Shown piece after piece: positions 20,960-31,408 of a stretch of 64,000 bases of DNA; positions within the stretch are counted from its first letter, which is position 1; the number at the start of each line of letters is the position of its first letter. Under the pieces are notes generated by a model. That model was not told where the DNA came from and made no database searches. It saw only the letters and a list, made by a program, of their open reading frames with translations. The DNA comes from Steroidobacter sp. (GTDB lineage: Bacteria > Pseudomonadota > Gammaproteobacteria > Steroidobacterales > Steroidobacteraceae): assembly GCA_025929585.1 (NCBI GenBank), contig JAICPY010000006.1, positions 1 to 64,000 of the forward strand, given 5' to 3'. The position numbers and the translations under genes were made by a program.

Positions 20960-21739
20960 CTACAACGTCTTTGGCGGTGCTGAAGCATCCGGTTGTAGTC
21001 GCGATGGAAGGTGCTTTCCGATGAGGCCGATGCGTCCGATCAGCGGCAGCTTCAAGCTGAGGCGACGAGGATCGATGCCGAAAGTCAGGCCGAGCACATT
21101 CACTTCAAACCCTTCCCTCCAGCCCAACAACACGCCGATCAATCCAAGGACGTTGAGCTGTAGACCCGTGCCGCTTGGGGTTCTCATCAAAACGCGGTTA
21201 CCCAAATAGTCTTTCCCGATGGCGGTCGCGGGCAGGTCTGCGCGCAGTTTCGGCGCATGACGTAATACCCAGGCGACAAAGGTGTTTGAATTCGGACCCG
21301 GCCAGACTCGATACCGATCTGCATAGGGATAGCTGCGAACGCCGGCCTGGATATCGGTGATGAGTTGGTCCACGCCCTCGCCTCGCACGTCACTCAGCAA
21401 TTCAGGCTTCGCGCCAAACCAGTATCCGTCCGGATGTCGATTGCTGGCCGCGACGACGTTGCCTGATCGGATGCGATAGCCGATGACTTCATAGACGGTG
21501 AACTGTCGGGCTTCGGCTCGCTTAACGGCTATCCAAGTGTGAACACCGATATAGCCACGCCACCCGACCGTTCTCGCTGCGTAAACCTGGACGACGGCTT
21601 CGGGTGTTGTTCTGGGGTCCGGTGCAAAGCCAGCGGGTTCGCGGCTCGCGGTCCACCATTCGCTAGTACTGACGGAGCGGGAGAAATTCAAATACAGAAC
21701 CGCGATGACGCAGTAGCCGAAGAAAGCAAGAGCGAACAA
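20960..21739 (-). CDS. DUF3750-like membrane protein
   Basis: AARTVGWRGYIGVHTWIAVKRAEARQFTVYEVIGYR...PGPNSNTFVAWVLRHAPKLRADLPATAIGKDYLG. Confidence 0.7.
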   Translation of the reverse strand: MFALAFFGYCVIAVLYLNFSRSVSTSEWWTASREPAGFAPDPRTTPEAVVQVYAARTVGWRGYIGVHTWIAVKRAEARQFTVYEVIGYRIRSGNVVAASNRHPDGYWFGAKPELLSDVRGEGVDQLITDIQAGVRSYPYADRYRVWPGPNSNTFVAWVLRHAPKLRADLPATAIGKDYLGNRVLMRTPSGTGLQLNVLGLIGVLLGWREGFEVNVLGLTFGIDPRRLSLKLPLIGRIGLIGKHLPSRLQPDASAPPKTL

Positions 21740-21813
21740 GTTTCAACCTCGTGACGCGAAAGCCAAAGAGAGCCTAACGATGTGCTGGATCGATCGAAAA
21801 ACAAGGCCGTTCT

Positions 21814-21931
21814 GTTAGTCCATAAGTCCACAGTCCGTAGTCCGCAGCCAGACACGAGCACTAGCGGCTGGAAGCCTTCACTCATATCTTCTGCTCTGGC
21901 TACGGACTGCGGACTGCAGACTATGGACTGC
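21814..21931. repeat. Inverted tandem-heptamer element E
   Basis: Left TTAGTCCATAAGTCCACAGTCCGTAGTCCGCAGCCAG; right (rc) GGCAGTCCATAGTCTGCAGTCCGCAGTCCGTAGCCAGAG. Confidence 0.9.
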
Positions 21932-22150
21932 CCGCCGCTTACAAGATCAATCCACCGCCCGCCGTAACAACTGTCTGCGATTTGAGTCGCTTCGTGCCCT
22001 GCCGCGTCGAGACGCGGCGGGGTGACACTCAGTGTCACTTCTAACTACATGAGGAGTAAATAATAACTTATTGATTTTACTACTGTACTGACATGGCACA
22101 GGCGTTGCAAAGCACTGTGGTATCAAACGCAAATAGGGTGCGACGCCGTA

Positions 22151-22390
22151 ATGAAAGCCACATGCGAAGTAATCGGTTGGGTGCTTGTCGATCCAGATCG
22201 GACCGAGGTGTTAGTACGCGAGGCAAACGGAAAGGTGCGCACGCAGAAGGCGAACCCGGAAAGCGAGGCCGGTGCACGTGCGATCCAGACTGGCGCGTTT
22301 CGACGCGGCAAGCGGATCATCGATCCCGTGACACTTGAAACGCTGGGTTACGAAATGCAGAGATTGCTCGATCCGTATCTGGTGGTGTGA
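22151..22390 (+). CDS. Hypothetical protein (79 aa)
   Basis: MKATCEVIGWVLVDPDRTEVLVREANGKVRTQKANPE...; plausible length and composition. Confidence 0.5.
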   Translation: MKATCEVIGWVLVDPDRTEVLVREANGKVRTQKANPESEAGARAIQTGAFRRGKRIIDPVTLETLGYEMQRLLDPYLVV

Positions 22391-22480
22391 AGCAAGTGAC
22401 GATCGCCCACCCAGCACGATTCCGCGCTTAGGTGGACTGCTCCGACAAGGTCGCGTCCGTTGCGGGCAATTTCGAACGCG

Positions 22481-22804
22481 TTAAGCGGACGCGCGAGATA
22501 ACTCCGCCTGATCTTTGCGGCGCTGTTGTTCGTTGAGGACGTCTTCGAGCGTCAAATGTGTCTGCTCCGCGATCACTAGGAGCAGTGGGTGCGATGCAGA
22601 TACCGGCAAGCGCAACGCATGCAAGCGTTCCCAAACCCCGATGCGCCGTTGAGCGTTGTTGTGAATCGACGTTTGCTCATCGAGCTCCAGCCGACGCGCT
22701 TCATTGCGCTCCTGCTCCAGCCTTTGTGCGGCCGCGCGGCTCTCCGCCGGGGTTGCTCTGAATAGTGCGGTAGGGTCGAAATCGGGCTTGCTGTTCATCA
22801 ACAT
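22481..22804 (-). CDS. Hypothetical protein (107 aa)
   Basis: Charged helical protein, plausible codon use. Confidence 0.5.
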   Translation of the reverse strand: MLMNSKPDFDPTALFRATPAESRAAAQRLEQERNEARRLELDEQTSIHNNAQRRIGVWERLHALRLPVSASHPLLLVIAEQTHLTLEDVLNEQQRRKDQAELSRASA

Positions 22805-23078
22805 CTCCTATCGTCGCAGGTCGGCACTTGAGCGCGGATGCGTCAAATGTGCTTTCGAGCGGCGAGCCAGACAGCGAAACGTGCTGCCGACGTCGGTTCG
22901 TAACAGTTCGGTTTACTCGCGCTGCCGCCCGCGAGACGGGCAACGAAAGGAGCTAAAAGGAAAAGAGCGAGCCAACCTCACTATACAGCGTCAGCCTGGT
23001 GTCCGCGTAACGAAGTGCGGCGAGACGCGATAGAGGTAGAACTCGCTGACATCGTCACCAGCGAGTTTTAGTGGCAGA

Positions 23079-24257
23079 TTAAGCTCGCGCCAAGGCGGCG
23101 CCGCGCATCGCTCGCGCATAGTCCTGAAGGACGACCAGTCCGCTTGCCTCCGCATCTGCAATCCATGCCTTGAAATGCTGCAGAAGCCGCTCGTTACTAA
23201 GATGTGCACCACTCCAAAGTACGTTCAGGCGCTCGCGGAATTCATAGACCGTTTTCAGCGTTGCGTTGGATGCCAATAACTCGCTCAATGAGCGTTGCGC
23301 ATTGTGATCCAGCAGCAATTTTTCGCGCACTAGCAGCCGTTTAGCTACACGCAATCCGTTGCCCGCGGCGCCCCGAAGCTGCTCGCGGCAGACCGGAACG
23401 GTCACGTTCTTCGCGTAGTCTCGCAACACGTGCATGCGATTGATCAGTACTGCTCGCAACGTTTCCACATCGATCTCGTGGCGACCTGTCACTCGAGCGA
23501 GCTCCGGAGCAACCTTGCGTACTTTCGCGAGCCCCAGAGTCTTGAACACGGTGATGTAAAGCCAACCCATGTCGAACTCCCACTTGCGCAACGAGAACTT
23601 TGCGGAGGAAGGAAACGCGTGGTGATTGTTATGTAATTCCTCGCCGGCAACCAGCAAGCCCCAAGGAAACACGTTACGCGCGGCGTCCGGGCATTCGAAG
23701 TTCCGATAGCCGGTGTGATGACCCAGGCCATTGATCACGCCCGCAGCCATCAAAGGCGTCGCAAGCATCTGAGCCGAAATAATGAGGATGCCGGGTACAC
23801 CGAATAGCACGAGGTCCAATACGACCATCAGCACGATGCCTAGTGGCCGGTGACGACGGTAAAGGTTGCGCTCGATCCAATCGTCGGGGGTGCCGCGACC
23901 ATACTTCGCTACCAGCTCCGGATCGGACGCTGCAACCTTATAAAGCTCCGCACCTTCGAGTAGTACTTTCTTCAACCCATAGATGACTGGGCTGTGGGGA
24001 TCTTCTTCTGTTTCACAGCGCGCATGGTGCTTGCGGTGCACAGCGACCCACTCGCTGGTGAGCATGCCGGTCGACATCCACAACCAGAACCGGAAGATGT
24101 GTCGCAGCACGGGATGCAAGTCGAGGCTTCGGTGAGTCGCATCACGGTGCAAGTACAACGTGATGCCCATGAAAGTGAATTGAACCATCAGGAACGCGAC
24201 GAGCACGTAGCCCCAAAAGCTCAAATCGATCAGGCCGTACAAAAAATCAAGGTTCAT
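23079..24257 (-). CDS. Acyl-CoA/fatty-acid desaturase (DesA/stearoyl-CoA desaturase family)
   Basis: His boxes HRDATH, HRKHHA, HNNHHAFPSSAKFS. Confidence 0.92.
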   Translation of the reverse strand: MNLDFLYGLIDLSFWGYVLVAFLMVQFTFMGITLYLHRDATHRSLDLHPVLRHIFRFWLWMSTGMLTSEWVAVHRKHHARCETEEDPHSPVIYGLKKVLLEGAELYKVAASDPELVAKYGRGTPDDWIERNLYRRHRPLGIVLMVVLDLVLFGVPGILIISAQMLATPLMAAGVINGLGHHTGYRNFECPDAARNVFPWGLLVAGEELHNNHHAFPSSAKFSLRKWEFDMGWLYITVFKTLGLAKVRKVAPELARVTGRHEIDVETLRAVLINRMHVLRDYAKNVTVPVCREQLRGAAGNGLRVAKRLLVREKLLLDHNAQRSLSELLASNATLKTVYEFRERLNVLWSGAHLSNERLLQHFKAWIADAEASGLVVLQDYARAMRGAALARA

Positions 24258-24306
24258 CGTTCATTCCTATCGTTAAACGTGCACTGCTCAGGACTCATCT
24301 CAGTGC

Positions 24307-24696
24307 TCAGTCTTGTTCGTGAGTGGCGGCGGCGGCCTTCGCCTTGGCGAGTGCAAAGTTGACGCTCGTGCCGAAGCCCCGTTCGATTGCTTTCTCGCGC
24401 ACGTCGTCGCGACGGCGATGGAGCTGACCGGCAATCCGCATGACGATTTCGTCAGCGTGTTGCCAACTCTTCGCCACCTGCCCTTCCAAATGCGAATCAA
24501 GCTCGGTGAGCTCGTGCGATTGCCACTGGCCGCCAGCTTCGTCATCAAGCAGCCGACGCGTATCGTCCGATTGTTGCTTGCGAAGCGCGTCCGTCAACGC
24601 CTCGATAACAGTAGCTTTGTGCCCGGCTGGGAGATCGCTACCGACGATATATTGCAGCGTCGAGCGAATCGCCGCCGGAGTGTGTACGTCTCTCAT
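24307..24696 (-). CDS. Hypothetical protein
   Basis: From internal Met MRDVHTPAAIRSTLQYIVGSDLPAGHKATVIEALTDALRKQQ. Confidence 0.5.
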   Translation of the reverse strand: MRDVHTPAAIRSTLQYIVGSDLPAGHKATVIEALTDALRKQQSDDTRRLLDDEAGGQWQSHELTELDSHLEGQVAKSWQHADEIVMRIAGQLHRRRDDVREKAIERGFGTSVNFALAKAKAAAATHEQD

Positions 24697-24916
24697 AACC
24701 AGAACGCCCTGTAAGCGCGAATGACGCAATGGTGAAGGATAGCCTATCGGCACCGCACAGTGCGGGTTTCACCGCCCGTTTCGAGGAAGAAACGCCTGAA
24801 AAACGCTGAGCGATGCCCCTACGCTCTCAGGTTCACGTACTCGGCTTGAAGGGGCGCTCACAAACGGCGACCGCCGTAACACGATTGAGTGACAAACGGA
24901 GCTTGAATGCGGGAAA

Positions 24917-24943
24917 GCGTGAGCCGATATTTCGGCTCACGCT
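24917..24943. terminator. Hairpin AGCGTGAGCCGATATTTCGGCTCACGC
   Basis: Long inverted repeat downstream of the 24983-25363 minus-strand ORF. Confidence 0.55.
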
Positions 24944-24982
24944 CCGATCGACAGAACTCACGGATCGTCAAATTCAGTCGGC

Positions 24983-25363
24983 TCAACCCGCCGGCATCTC
25001 GGTTTTCGATTTCATTTGGCTCGAGCAATTCTTCATCGCCTGCTGCTGCGTCGTCGCGGAATCCTTGGCGCGTTCCTTCGAAACACAATCCTTCATCATC
25101 TGGTCATGACTCTTGGCCTTATCGGCGGTCTTCGTTGCTTGGCGCTGATGAGGTGTCGAGCTCGACGAAGGTTCTGTAGCCGTCGTCGTCGGCGATTCCG
25201 CAGCATCCGTCTCAGTGGTTTGTCGCTGATGAGGACTGGACGCGGCTTCAGGAGCTGTCTCGTCGGGTTGCGAGGGCGTGGTCGTCTGTGCAAAGGCACA
25301 TGATGCGGAGACAAACGTCAGCAACGCGAACAACGTAAATCTGGGATGAGTGGCCATAAGCAA
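24983..25363 (-). CDS. Secreted low-complexity hypothetical protein
   Basis: Signal peptide MATHPRFTLFALLTFVSASCAFAQ then T/S/A/P/E-rich region with repeated SPHQRQTTETDA / STPHQRQATKTAD. Confidence 0.6.
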   Translation of the reverse strand: MLMATHPRFTLFALLTFVSASCAFAQTTTPSQPDETAPEAASSPHQRQTTETDAAESPTTTATEPSSSSTPHQRQATKTADKAKSHDQMMKDCVSKERAKDSATTQQQAMKNCSSQMKSKTEMPAG

Positions 25364-25627
25364 TCTCCTTCGATCGATTCTGCGAAAGAATCCTTGTTAG
25401 GGGCGAGAGCGTGTTCGCCAGTAAACGAGCAGGCGCGCACGCGTCGGTTGCCTGATCAACCGATGAGAACCTCATTCAGTTCCTACGTAGGGATTTGACT
25501 TGCTTGTCGGTGCAGCCGTACGTCGTCCCGGCACCCACTTCTCGGTCGAAGCCAAGTGGAACTGACGAAAGAGCTGGGATATTTAGCTCAAGGTTCCCCA
25601 TGATCGAATCCATGCAGGAGAGCTGCC

Positions 25628-26056
25628 GTGAACACACGCATGTTTGCCCGCGTCTTCGGAATTATCTTTCTTGTTGTCGGCATCGGCGGATTCATCCCTG
25701 GGCTCACTCAACCGCATGATCATCCCAATCTCGCCGTCGAGGCCGCCTCCGGAATGGAGCTCGGGTTGTTCCCGGTGAACGTCCTGCACAATCTCGTGCA
25801 TATTGCTTTCGGAATCTGGGGACTTATCGCCGCCCGCAGTATGAGTGCCGCACGTGGCTACGCGCAGGTCGTTGCGATCGCTTATGCGGTGCTCACCATC
25901 CTCGGGCTCATACCTGCAACGAATACGACATTCGGTTTAGTGCCCATTTACGGTCACGACATCTGGCTGCATGCGTTGCTAGCGGGCGTGGCTGCGTACT
26001 TCGGATTCGTAAGACACGACACCGAAGTGAGAAGCACACCGCATCTGACCGCCTAG
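25628..26056 (+). CDS. DUF4383-family membrane protein
   Basis: MNTRMFARVFGIIFLVVGIGGFIPGL...NVLHNLVHIAFGIWGLIAAR. Confidence 0.8.
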   Translation: MNTRMFARVFGIIFLVVGIGGFIPGLTQPHDHPNLAVEAASGMELGLFPVNVLHNLVHIAFGIWGLIAARSMSAARGYAQVVAIAYAVLTILGLIPATNTTFGLVPIYGHDIWLHALLAGVAAYFGFVRHDTEVRSTPHLTA

Positions 26057-26145
26057 GTCCTGGGCCAGCAGACGAGCTGCGTCGTGGGTACACGGCGCGG
26101 CTCCAGAAGAGTACCGGGTGAATTCTCGTCCGCGGGCAACCGCAG

Positions 26146-27870
26146 CTATCGCGCCAGCAGCATGATGATGATCACGAGGAGGAATATCAGCGCGAGTGCC
26201 CTCCAGAAGGCAACAGGATTGCGTTCCAGGATCGGTGGACGAGTCTTGCTTAGATAAGTTGCATTCGGATGCCGCAGGTCATACATGAACTCGGAAAGCT
26301 CCTGATATCGCTTCTCGGGATCGGGGTGAGTCGCTTTCCTGAGCACCTCGTCGATCCAAGCAGGGATTTCTCGATTCTCATCGAGCACTGAGCGATAGGT
26401 TAGCTTTCGTTGAGCGCTTCGCGTTCTTGCTTTGGGTACTTCGGCTCCGAAAGGCAACCTCCCGGAAAGCATCTGATAGGCGATAACGCCGAGCGACCAA
26501 ATATCCGATCGGGTGCTCCCCGCCTCGCCGAGGAAATATTCCGGCGCCGTGTACTGCGCGGTGCCCAACAAGCTGTGGCGTTGCGTGGCACTTTCGATCT
26601 CCATCACCCCTGCAACATAGGTGGACCCGAAATCGATGATCTTAACCGTGCCACTACTGTCGATCATCACGTTATCGGGGCGCAGATCCTGATGCAGCAT
26701 TTCGAGGCGATGTAACGCAAGCAGCCCTCTCGCGAGTTGCTCGATGATGCCGCGAACGGTTTCGAGCTGAGGCTTCGGATGATCGATCATCCATTGCGTC
26801 AAGGTTTGACCCTCGATGTACTCCATTACCGTGTAGAGAAAGTTTCGCTTGCGCCCTTGTGCACATGCTTTCAAGACGTGCGCGCTATTGATGCGCTGTG
26901 CAATCCAGTCTTCCATCAGGAATCGCTCGAGGTATGCCGGATCTCCGCGCAAATCCGTGGAGGGAACCTTCAAGACGACGCGGTTCGAGCTCTCCTCATC
27001 GACCGCGAGATAAACATGGCTTCGACTGCTCGAATGCAGCTCTCGAACGATCTGATAGCCATCGAACTTCACTCGCGCCGCTAGCTCGGGCGGAAAAGGC
27101 AATTCGTTTAGCTGCTGCTGAAACTCATTCACGTCCTGAGTCGGGACCTCTTCGATCCGGACAATCTGCACTGTTAGATTGTCGTTGCTCCCTTGTGCAT
27201 AGGCCTCCTGAACGATGATCCTTGCCGCGCCATCGAGATCGCTCGAGTGGTCCCTGATCGTCTGGAGAATGAATTGATCGTTGGCGAACTCGTAGACTCC
27301 GTCCGTTGCGAGCACAAACATGTCGCCCGGATCGACGCCTAGCTGCCGATAGTCGATTTCCAAGTGAGGATTGATGCCCACCGCGCGACTGAGATAGCTT
27401 TCCTCCTGCGATAGCCGGAGTCGATGATCGCTCGTCAGTTGCTCCATCGCATTCTCGTGCAAGCGATACACGCGGCTATCGCCGACGTGGAAGAGATGCG
27501 CAGTCGTCGACTTTAAAACGATGGCACTCAACGTGCAGACATAGCCGCGATCCTTGTCATAGCGAAACTGGCTTTGACGAGTTTGCGAGTGAAGCCATGA
27601 GTTGATGGCCATCAATACCCGCTGGGCGGACTTCTTGACGGACCATGCTTGTGAAGTGCAGTAGTAATCCTCCAGCAGCGCCTTCACGGTCGCTTCGCTC
27701 GCGATACGGCTCACACTGCTACTGCTGATGCCATCGGCAAGCGCAATTGCGATGCCTTTGGTACTCAGCTGCGGTTCCTTCGGGATGTAGGCGCCATAAA
27801 AATCTTGATTCGTTTCTTTTCGGCCTTTGTCGGAGTGTTGCCCCAAGGAGATTTTCAACTGCAAGGGCAT
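26146..27870 (-). CDS. Bifunctional PP2C-type phosphatase / Ser-Thr protein kinase, C-terminal TM
   Basis: N-terminal PP2C (ALADGISSSSVSRIASE, VGDSRVYRL, LATDGVYEF) and kinase (LHQDLRPDNVMID, IIDFGST, SDIWSLGVIAYQMLSGRLPF). Confidence 0.9.
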   Translation of the reverse strand: MPLQLKISLGQHSDKGRKETNQDFYGAYIPKEPQLSTKGIAIALADGISSSSVSRIASEATVKALLEDYYCTSQAWSVKKSAQRVLMAINSWLHSQTRQSQFRYDKDRGYVCTLSAIVLKSTTAHLFHVGDSRVYRLHENAMEQLTSDHRLRLSQEESYLSRAVGINPHLEIDYRQLGVDPGDMFVLATDGVYEFANDQFILQTIRDHSSDLDGAARIIVQEAYAQGSNDNLTVQIVRIEEVPTQDVNEFQQQLNELPFPPELAARVKFDGYQIVRELHSSSRSHVYLAVDEESSNRVVLKVPSTDLRGDPAYLERFLMEDWIAQRINSAHVLKACAQGRKRNFLYTVMEYIEGQTLTQWMIDHPKPQLETVRGIIEQLARGLLALHRLEMLHQDLRPDNVMIDSSGTVKIIDFGSTYVAGVMEIESATQRHSLLGTAQYTAPEYFLGEAGSTRSDIWSLGVIAYQMLSGRLPFGAEVPKARTRSAQRKLTYRSVLDENREIPAWIDEVLRKATHPDPEKRYQELSEFMYDLRHPNATYLSKTRPPILERNPVAFWRALALIFLLVIIIMLLAR

Positions 27871-27927
27871 CGGGCTATTCCTAGTGAGTAGAACCTCGGC
27901 CCGAAGGGGCCGAGGTTCCGCGGGACG

Positions 27928-28740
27928 CTATTTGAACGATCGCTTTGGCGCCGTCTTCAAGTGCGTCGAGTATAGCGTGAGCCCGGTGAAGGCCAGGCCG
28001 CCGACCAGGTTGCCGACTACCGTCGGAATCTCGTTCCACACCAGATAGTCCATTACGGAAAAATTGCCGCCCATGATCAAAGCGGATGGGAACAGGAACA
28101 TGTTGACAACGGAGTGCTCGAACGCCATCGCAAAGAACAACATGATCGGCATCCACATCGCGATAACTTTTCCGCTGACCGTGGTCGAGATCATTGCGCC
28201 GACGACGCCTGCGGAGACCATCCAATTACACAGAACGCCTCTAATGAAGAGCGTAAGCATTCCAGCGGCCCCATATTCTTTGTAACCAATGGTTCGCGCT
28301 TCGCCGATCCCGGCAATCACTTTGCCTACCTCATTGGGTTCGTTGGAGAATCCGTTGGTGAAGACAATCGCCATCATCACCGCGACAGTGACCGCGCCTG
28401 CAAAATTACCTGTGAACACGAGGCCCCAATTCTTCAGGACGCCGCCGAGTGTCACGCCCGGACGTTTGTCGATCAGCGCGAGGGGCGACAAAACGAGAAC
28501 GCCGGTCAGCAGATCGAAGCCGAACAAATAGAGCATACAGACTCCGACTGGAAACAGGATCGCGCCGACGATCGGAACGCCCGTCTGTTGGGTCACCGTG
28601 ACGGCAAATACCGCCGCCAATGCGAGAATCGCTCCAGCCATATATGCGCGAATCAACGTGTCGCGCACGGACATGAAGATTTTCGACTCACCCGCATCGA
28701 CCATCTTGGTCACGAACTCCGAGGGCGCCAAATAAGACAT
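27928..28740 (-). CDS. Formate/nitrite transporter family protein
   Basis: FNT fold: RDTLIRAYMAGAILALAAVFA, FFAMAFEHSVVNMFLFPSALIMG. Confidence 0.9.
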   Translation of the reverse strand: MSYLAPSEFVTKMVDAGESKIFMSVRDTLIRAYMAGAILALAAVFAVTVTQQTGVPIVGAILFPVGVCMLYLFGFDLLTGVLVLSPLALIDKRPGVTLGGVLKNWGLVFTGNFAGAVTVAVMMAIVFTNGFSNEPNEVGKVIAGIGEARTIGYKEYGAAGMLTLFIRGVLCNWMVSAGVVGAMISTTVSGKVIAMWMPIMLFFAMAFEHSVVNMFLFPSALIMGGNFSVMDYLVWNEIPTVVGNLVGGLAFTGLTLYSTHLKTAPKRSFK

Positions 28741-29132
28741 GCTGTTCTATTCCTCTATGGTTGGGATCTAACGCAGAACGCCTCCTTCGGACTCGTGAGT
28801 GTCCGAGGCACGTTACTGCAGCAACACCGATGCTTTAGTGATCTCGGTTCACGATGTGCGGTCGCGCGAGAACGCATGACCACCGATGCGGTAGAGATGC
28901 TTTCTTTACAGTCACGCCATCCCCCAAACCCGAGACGTCTAGAGCGTCGATCGCCAGCTATTGAAATGCTCTTTGTAGAGGCGGCTTCATTGCTGAAGTG
29001 CCGGCGATCGCGCTGAGAGAGGAAGCAAACGCTATGCCAGAAGCGCCGAACGTATACATGCGCCGAAATAGCGCTGTTTTGGTAGCGGATAGACTGCGGC
29101 TGCGAGTTGGCTGGGCAGTCAGACGCGCTAAG

Positions 29133-29165
29133 TTAGTGCGCGCCGGACATCTGGGCGCGCACTAA
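29133..29165. terminator. Strong hairpin TTAGTGCGCGCC...GGGCGCGCACTAA
   Basis: Near-perfect inverted repeat just past the stop of the 29188 minus-strand CDS. Confidence 0.6.
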
Positions 29166-29187
29166 TGGGTCACGACAGATCCGCACT

Positions 29188-31206
29188 CTATTGCTTCACT
29201 GATCCCTGCAGTGACGTCCAGGGAAACGTGTCCACCCATTGGGTTCGGCATTGGCGCACTTGCGTGCCGACGCCGTGCCAGCAAGTGCGAAACACATAGC
29301 GCACATGTTGATGCCCTGTATCGACCGTAAAGCCCCAGTCTTTCTTGAAATACACATGTTGGTTGGCGAGAAGCCGATGCTCGCCATGCGGGAAATTCCA
29401 GTATCCCTTGATATCGCCAAGTCCGCTTGCTGCTGCTGTCCCCACGCTGGTGAGCTTGACGCTCTCGATCTCGATCGCGCGATTGCTCCTGTTCTGCAGC
29501 GTGACTCCAAAATGGCTGTGATCGAATACCTTTGTCCCATTCACTTCGATGACACCGCTCGCTTCAAAGTTGGGCACATTTGGATCGAAGAACAGCCACA
29601 CTGGTTCTGCGCGGCGCAAGCCATCGTTTTCCAGAGCATCAATGGTTTGGGTCACGTCCAGGGACTCTTCTGCGTTCCCTAGCCGCTGCGCCAACGTGCG
29701 CATTCTGCGCAGCGCTGGAAGGTCGTATGGGTTTTCATCAAGGGCCTTGCGCACCCAGCGGCGTGCATTCTCGAAATCCTCGATCTCGTAATAGGCATCG
29801 GCCACGGACAACTCCACACCACTGCCGACGCCTTCCAGTAGTTCGATAGCGAGCTCAGGAAACCCCAAGTACGAAGCACGGTCACCGAAGAGCTGCAACA
29901 TCAACGGATCCTTCGGTGCTGCGCGCCGAGCTTCTTCATACGCCAAGAAAGCTTGAGGAAAAACGAAACAGTCTCGAAACCAAATCTCTGCTCGATACAG
30001 AGAGGCCACCGCTTCCGACCGAGCTTCCAGTTTGGAGAGGAGCTGCTCGATCGATCCATCGAAGAACCTGCCGCCAGCAATATCGTGGTAGCCGCCACGA
30101 CCAAACTGCGCCAAGCCGAACGCGTAGGGTGTGTTGTTGTTGCGTAGGTAGTAGTTTCCTTCTCTGTCATAGAAAAGGTTCTTCCACGTTTCCACCAGGT
30201 CGACGCGCCATACTCCTTCGTCTCGCCTCAGCAGAATCGGCAGGAACCCGTGCGCTGGCTTCTTGCTCGTGACGACTGCGCGATCCTCCCGGATCAAGTA
30301 CTCCAGCGGCATGGAAGCTTCGATTCTCTCCGCACGCTTGATCTCCTCGAAGGGCGCGAGCGGATAGTGTGCACGCATCAGACGGGATCCTTCGGTGAAT
30401 AGGTCGAGAGATGGATCGCCAGCGAAATCTTGGGTCGCGCGCAAGAAAGCAGCTACGGATTCTGCAACCTCGCTCGAGGGTCGGTACGACTCGCGCTCTG
30501 CGGCGGAAAGCTCGCGTTTGAAGTCGGCGTCCAACGGTACGGAGGACAACAAGCTCTTGGCACCCGCGCCGCTCGATGCGTATGACACGAATTCCTGATA
30601 GGTCGGATGATCCTTATAGCGATCGAACAACTGGAGATTGCCGATTGCCGCTGCCGCGTAGACGTGATCGCGCAGGTAGTGCAGTACATCCATGACGGCC
30701 ATTCCCGCTGCGCCATACGATGCATAGGGTGCAAGCTGATCCCGAGCAATGCGACCCATGTGCAGGTCGGTGAGCGCCCCCTCCAGAGAGTAACCTACTT
30801 GGATTCGAGCTTGCTTCAGCCTCGGATTGAGGATGATTAGCACGCCTCCAGTGGGGGCATCCAGTCCAATCCGTTTATGCTCGAAGATCGTATCGGATTG
30901 CGCCTCGATCGATCCGAGCTCGTCGTTCAGAGTTACGATTCGAAGATCGATCCCAAGATCTTCCTGAAACGCGTCTGCCATGCGCCCTAGACGCGGCCCA
31001 AATGGGCTCAGAATGCCTATCTCATCTTCAATGCGTGAATGCTGTGGGGTGGTGACCGTCTTTGCGAGATGAGGCGCCGTCTGTGGATTCTGGTCTGCGA
31101 CGGCAACTGATTGCGTCGCGGGGAGCTGTGCATCGAGATGCAATTTGAACGCCAGACCGCCCGATAGGAACAACAGGGCTAGTAACAAAAGTATTCGCAA
31201 ACGCAT
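29188..31206 (-). CDS. TPM-domain protein with C-terminal TPR-like region
   Basis: GILSPFGPRLGRMADAFQEDLGIDLRIVTL...GGVLIILNPRLKQARIQVGYSLEGALTD (TPM); later TPR-like repeats. Confidence 0.7.
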   Translation of the reverse strand: MRLRILLLLALLFLSGGLAFKLHLDAQLPATQSVAVADQNPQTAPHLAKTVTTPQHSRIEDEIGILSPFGPRLGRMADAFQEDLGIDLRIVTLNDELGSIEAQSDTIFEHKRIGLDAPTGGVLIILNPRLKQARIQVGYSLEGALTDLHMGRIARDQLAPYASYGAAGMAVMDVLHYLRDHVYAAAAIGNLQLFDRYKDHPTYQEFVSYASSGAGAKSLLSSVPLDADFKRELSAAERESYRPSSEVAESVAAFLRATQDFAGDPSLDLFTEGSRLMRAHYPLAPFEEIKRAERIEASMPLEYLIREDRAVVTSKKPAHGFLPILLRRDEGVWRVDLVETWKNLFYDREGNYYLRNNNTPYAFGLAQFGRGGYHDIAGGRFFDGSIEQLLSKLEARSEAVASLYRAEIWFRDCFVFPQAFLAYEEARRAAPKDPLMLQLFGDRASYLGFPELAIELLEGVGSGVELSVADAYYEIEDFENARRWVRKALDENPYDLPALRRMRTLAQRLGNAEESLDVTQTIDALENDGLRRAEPVWLFFDPNVPNFEASGVIEVNGTKVFDHSHFGVTLQNRSNRAIEIESVKLTSVGTAAASGLGDIKGYWNFPHGEHRLLANQHVYFKKDWGFTVDTGHQHVRYVFRTCWHGVGTQVRQCRTQWVDTFPWTSLQGSVKQ

Positions 31207-31408
31207 GGTATTCCCTGCCCACTGTCGCGCGGGCCTACGCCTTCACACCGGAGCGAATCGTGAAGGCGACTAGCGATGAGCGAACGTCGGTTTCGTCACA
31301 CTTCTGCTATCTAAATGATGCTCAGGAGAGATTAGCTGCCTCGGCTGCGTCATCGAGGGTACCGGCCATGCTCCGGCGAATGCTTAGATCCGCATTCGCA
31401 TGAGACAG

